DNA of 64,000 bases from Prolixibacteraceae bacterium UBA6029 (GTDB lineage Bacteria > Bacteroidota > Bacteroidia > Bacteroidales > Prolixibacteraceae): positions 35,827 through 99,826 of the forward strand of contig DIZL01000052.1 of NCBI GenBank assembly GCA_002429385.1. Direction: 5' to 3'. The translations under genes were made by a program, and so were the position numbers. Under the pieces are notes generated by a model. That model saw only the letters and a list, made by a program, of their open reading frames with translations, searched no databases and was not told where the DNA came from. How positions within the stretch are numbered: the first letter of the stretch is position 1; every line of letters begins with the position of its first letter. Positions 62,345 to 64,000 of the stretch are shown in pieces.

Positions 62345-62482
62345 CTGGCAAAACGCAAGTTGGGTTTCGACGCATTGTTGACTGGAAATTAGTCCCGATA
62401 GCTATCGGGATGAAAAGCAGTACCTCGTAGGAAGTTCATCGATTAAATCCTGCCCTGCGTGTATTTGCGAGATGTTACTGGT
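62345..62482. repeat. attC-like intergenic repeat, copy 3, interrupted by a palindrome
   Basis: It shares GTTGGGTTTCGACGC-like and TCGTAGGAAGTTCATCG blocks, and CCTGCGTGTATTTGCGAGA near its end, with copy 1. At the place where copies 1 and 2 read AATAAATT there is TCCCGATAGCTATCGGGA (62393-62410). Preceded at ~62300-62320 by GCAGATTTGCAATCTGC. The rest of 62057-62557 is AT-rich with short CTATCTGTGTT direct repeats (62155-62177). Confidence 0.6.
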
Positions 62483-62557
62483 AATATTAACACTGACTTC
62501 GAACAGAGGCATTAAGTTCAGGTTTTATTCCATATCTTTGATGAAAAGATTAAAGCT

Positions 62558-62761
62558 ATGATAGTTGAACGTTTAAATAATGAGATTTTGATAAGGATTC
62601 CCAGCACTATGACCTCATCAAGGATTCAGTCAATAATGGATTATTTGCGGTACGAAGAGTTGACCTCGGATTCAAATGCAACTCAAGAAGATGTTGACAT
62701 TCTGACCTCTGAGGCAAAAAAAGGACGCTGGGACAGAATTAAAAAAGAAATTGGATTCTAA
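62558..62761 (+). CDS. Antitoxin of a VapBC-like pair
   Basis: A 67-residue protein (MIVERLNNEILIRIPSTM, then helix RIQSIMDYLRYEEL, a DVDILTSEAKKGRWDRI tail) that looks like a Phd/AbrB-like dimeric antitoxin with a toxin-binding C-terminal helix. Its TAA overlaps the ATG of the PIN toxin by one base. It probably represses its own promoter, which lies in the attC-like repeat region. Confidence 0.75.
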   Translation: MIVERLNNEILIRIPSTMTSSRIQSIMDYLRYEELTSDSNATQEDVDILTSEAKKGRWDRIKKEIGF

Positions 62762-63216
62762 TGAGACGGATTGTTGTCGATACAAACGTAGCATTTAGCA
62801 CATTTCTAAATATAAACAGCCATATTGGTCAGATATTGCTCAATGGGGGAAGGTATTATGATTTCTATGCACCTGAATACATCAAATATGAACTAATTGA
62901 GCATAAAGAGCGAATTAAAAATATTGGGAAGTTAAGCGAAAATAGATTTGTTGAGTTATATGGCTTGATTCTGCAAAATGTACGCACTATAAATCATTCG
63001 CTAATCCCAAATTCGTTTTATGAATCAGCTATGGAGACTTGTCAGGAAATCGATATTGATGACACTCCATTTATAGCAATAAATGATTATTTACGAGGTA
63101 AGTTATGGACAGGAGATAAAAGATTGATCAATGGATTAATTGCAAAAAAATACTCGCGAATAGTTACAACAAACGATTTATACGCAGATTTCATTCAAAA
63201 GGAAAATAAAAAATAA
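62761..63216 (+). CDS. PIN-domain toxin (VapC-like)
   Basis: A 151-residue protein with PIN acidic residues VVDTNVAFSTF (Asp7), YELIEHKERI (Glu), DIDDTPFIAIND and LWTGDKRLINGL. These make a single Mg-dependent ribonuclease site as in VapC-like toxins. Coupled to the upstream antitoxin gene. Confidence 0.85.
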   Translation: MRRIVVDTNVAFSTFLNINSHIGQILLNGGRYYDFYAPEYIKYELIEHKERIKNIGKLSENRFVELYGLILQNVRTINHSLIPNSFYESAMETCQEIDIDDTPFIAINDYLRGKLWTGDKRLINGLIAKKYSRIVTTNDLYADFIQKENKK

Positions 63217-63368
63217 TATACTTTCGGCTATCAAGATTACAGCACCACCAGTAGTTTGCTGACTGGGAGAGCCACTCACACAGGTTTGAGAACATGAGGG
63301 TGAAATTCCCTCACATGGCTTGATTATGTGCCTATTAAAAAATTGAATCCCGATAACTTACAAAGATT

Positions 63369-63659
63369 ATGAGAGATATAATAACATTTGATGAACATCT
63401 TGACCAGAGATATGGTGAGGTAGGGACTGTGAATCGGACAGAATTTGAAATAAAAGCTAAAGCATTTGCAATTGGCGAGATTTTACGGGAAGAAAGAAAA
63501 GATGCCCATTTGACTCAAGAACAATTAGCAATTAAAACCGGAACAAGAAAAAGCTTTATTTCAAGAATAGAGAATGGACATAGTGATATTCAGTTGTCAA
63601 CATTATATAGATTAGTAGAGATAGGATTTGGAAAACAGATTACGTTTACAATTGGCTGA
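63369..63659 (+). CDS. HigA-like XRE helix-turn-helix regulator without a toxin partner
   Basis: A 96-residue protein with a helical lead (FEIKAKAFAIGEILREERKDA) and HTH LTQEQLAIKTGTRKSFISRIENGHSDIQLSTLYRLVEIG. This is the layout of HigA antitoxins that normally follow a HigB/RelE-type toxin. No toxin ORF fits in the 152 bases upstream, which instead contain a TGAGGG-TGAAATT-CCCTCA hairpin (63294-63312). Confidence 0.8.
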   Translation: MRDIITFDEHLDQRYGEVGTVNRTEFEIKAKAFAIGEILREERKDAHLTQEQLAIKTGTRKSFISRIENGHSDIQLSTLYRLVEIGFGKQITFTIG

Positions 63660-63771
63660 TAATGAAAATTTAACAGGCCACAATCGATTAGACTGTCCCG
63701 CTATTAATGAACTGACGGGAAGAGCTTCACACTTAAGATTGAGTCCGCTCCGATCCCGAATCCTCGGGACC

Positions 63772-63874
63772 GTCATTGCGACCCTGAGGAACGAAAGGGG
63801 AAGCAAACTCAACATATAGATTATCAATAGAATGGGATTAGTTTGCTTCGTTCCTCGCAACGCCTACCAATGAC
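63772..63874. repeat. REP-like imperfect inverted repeat
   Basis: GTCATTGCGA...GAGGAACGAA...AAGCAAAC on the left faces GTTTGCTTCGTTCCTCGCAA...CCAATGAC on the right. These blocks are the familiar Bacteroidota GAGGAACGAAGCAA-type repeat. A further CGCAATGAC end closes the window (63992-64000) after a CCCCATTTTTTGGGG hairpin. The rest of 63660-64000 holds nothing else recognisable. Confidence 0.75.
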
Positions 63875-64000
63875 AGATTTTTATATACTGTTGATAATGA
63901 ATGAAATGAAAATATATTCAACATATCAAAAATGTAGCGATTTAGCATTCTGTCATATTCACATTGTGCCCCATTTTTTGGGGTGGGGACTCGCAATGAC

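Noticed and set aside
63230..63330. Stretch resembling the end of a group II intron (GAGAGCC...CTCACACAGG...GAGGG hairpin)
   Set aside because: No reverse transcriptase, no domain V that I could fold convincingly and no exon-binding context, so it is left as a plain hairpin.
1..64000. CRISPR array
   Set aside because: The tandem arrays seen have 7- or 11-bp units with no spacers, and no cas gene is present.

Overview
The window is from a Bacteroidota genome, most likely a Bacteroidales/Marinilabiliales-type environmental lineage. The signs are type IX secretion C-terminal domains, SprB-type repeats and DUF6266 proteins. TAnnTTTG (-7) promoter boxes and GGAA-type heptamer arrays between genes also fit. 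Base composition is AT-rich. No rRNA, CRISPR array or intact transposase was seen.

Layout. 1-9757 (minus): two very large secreted proteins, the first cut by the left edge, sharing a cohesin-type domain. 9758-12589: a long gene-poor stretch with palindromes, a dead beta-propeller gene, a small lipoprotein and a 304-bp MITE with perfect 8-bp target duplications. 12590-16788: housekeeping (pepD, mazG, an isoprenoid-synthase-like gene, tRNA-Leu). 16975-23522: accessory island with a DUF6266 gene broken by a palindrome, a Panacea toxin-antitoxin candidate, a TIR/NDT-like protein, and an unrecognised two-gene unit with a PD-(D/E)xK nuclease, bordered by attC-like repeats. 23523-25368: ApaLI-like restriction-modification pair, flanked by two copies of the 3' end of the archaemetzincin gene.

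25351-34548 (minus): a haem-c-type sensor kinase, an NtrC-type sigma-54 activator and archaemetzincin. Upstream of these lies a four-gene membrane redox operon (PstS-GcvH fusion, HybA-like, HybB/NrfD-like, membrane GcvH-like). That operon is headed by a recognisable sigma-54 promoter and upstream palindromes, so the kinase/regulator pair probably controls it. 35408-48558: two Tat-exported sugar-metabolism proteins, ferredoxin, nth, ABC-F ATPase, aroE, an RNA methyltransferase, cysE, a PnuC-NadR fusion and a CtpA-like protease, with heptamer arrays between several of them.

48559-60981 (minus): a type I restriction locus (half-size S, hsdM, dinD, hsdS, hsdR, YgjP-like protease, upstream BRO-N gene). 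It is interrupted by two related DUF3800 + small RelE/BECR-like-protein modules. Each is paired with convergent small-RNA units driven by promoters that carry the same AACATGA-N6-TCATGTT operator. A decayed copy of the hsdS 3' end separates the modules. This is the best candidate in the window for an undescribed system. 61061-64000: a dead BRO-N copy, a long palindrome that supplies the C-terminus of a DUF6266 protein, an attC-like repeat, a VapBC-like pair, an orphan HigA-like regulator and REP-like repeats.
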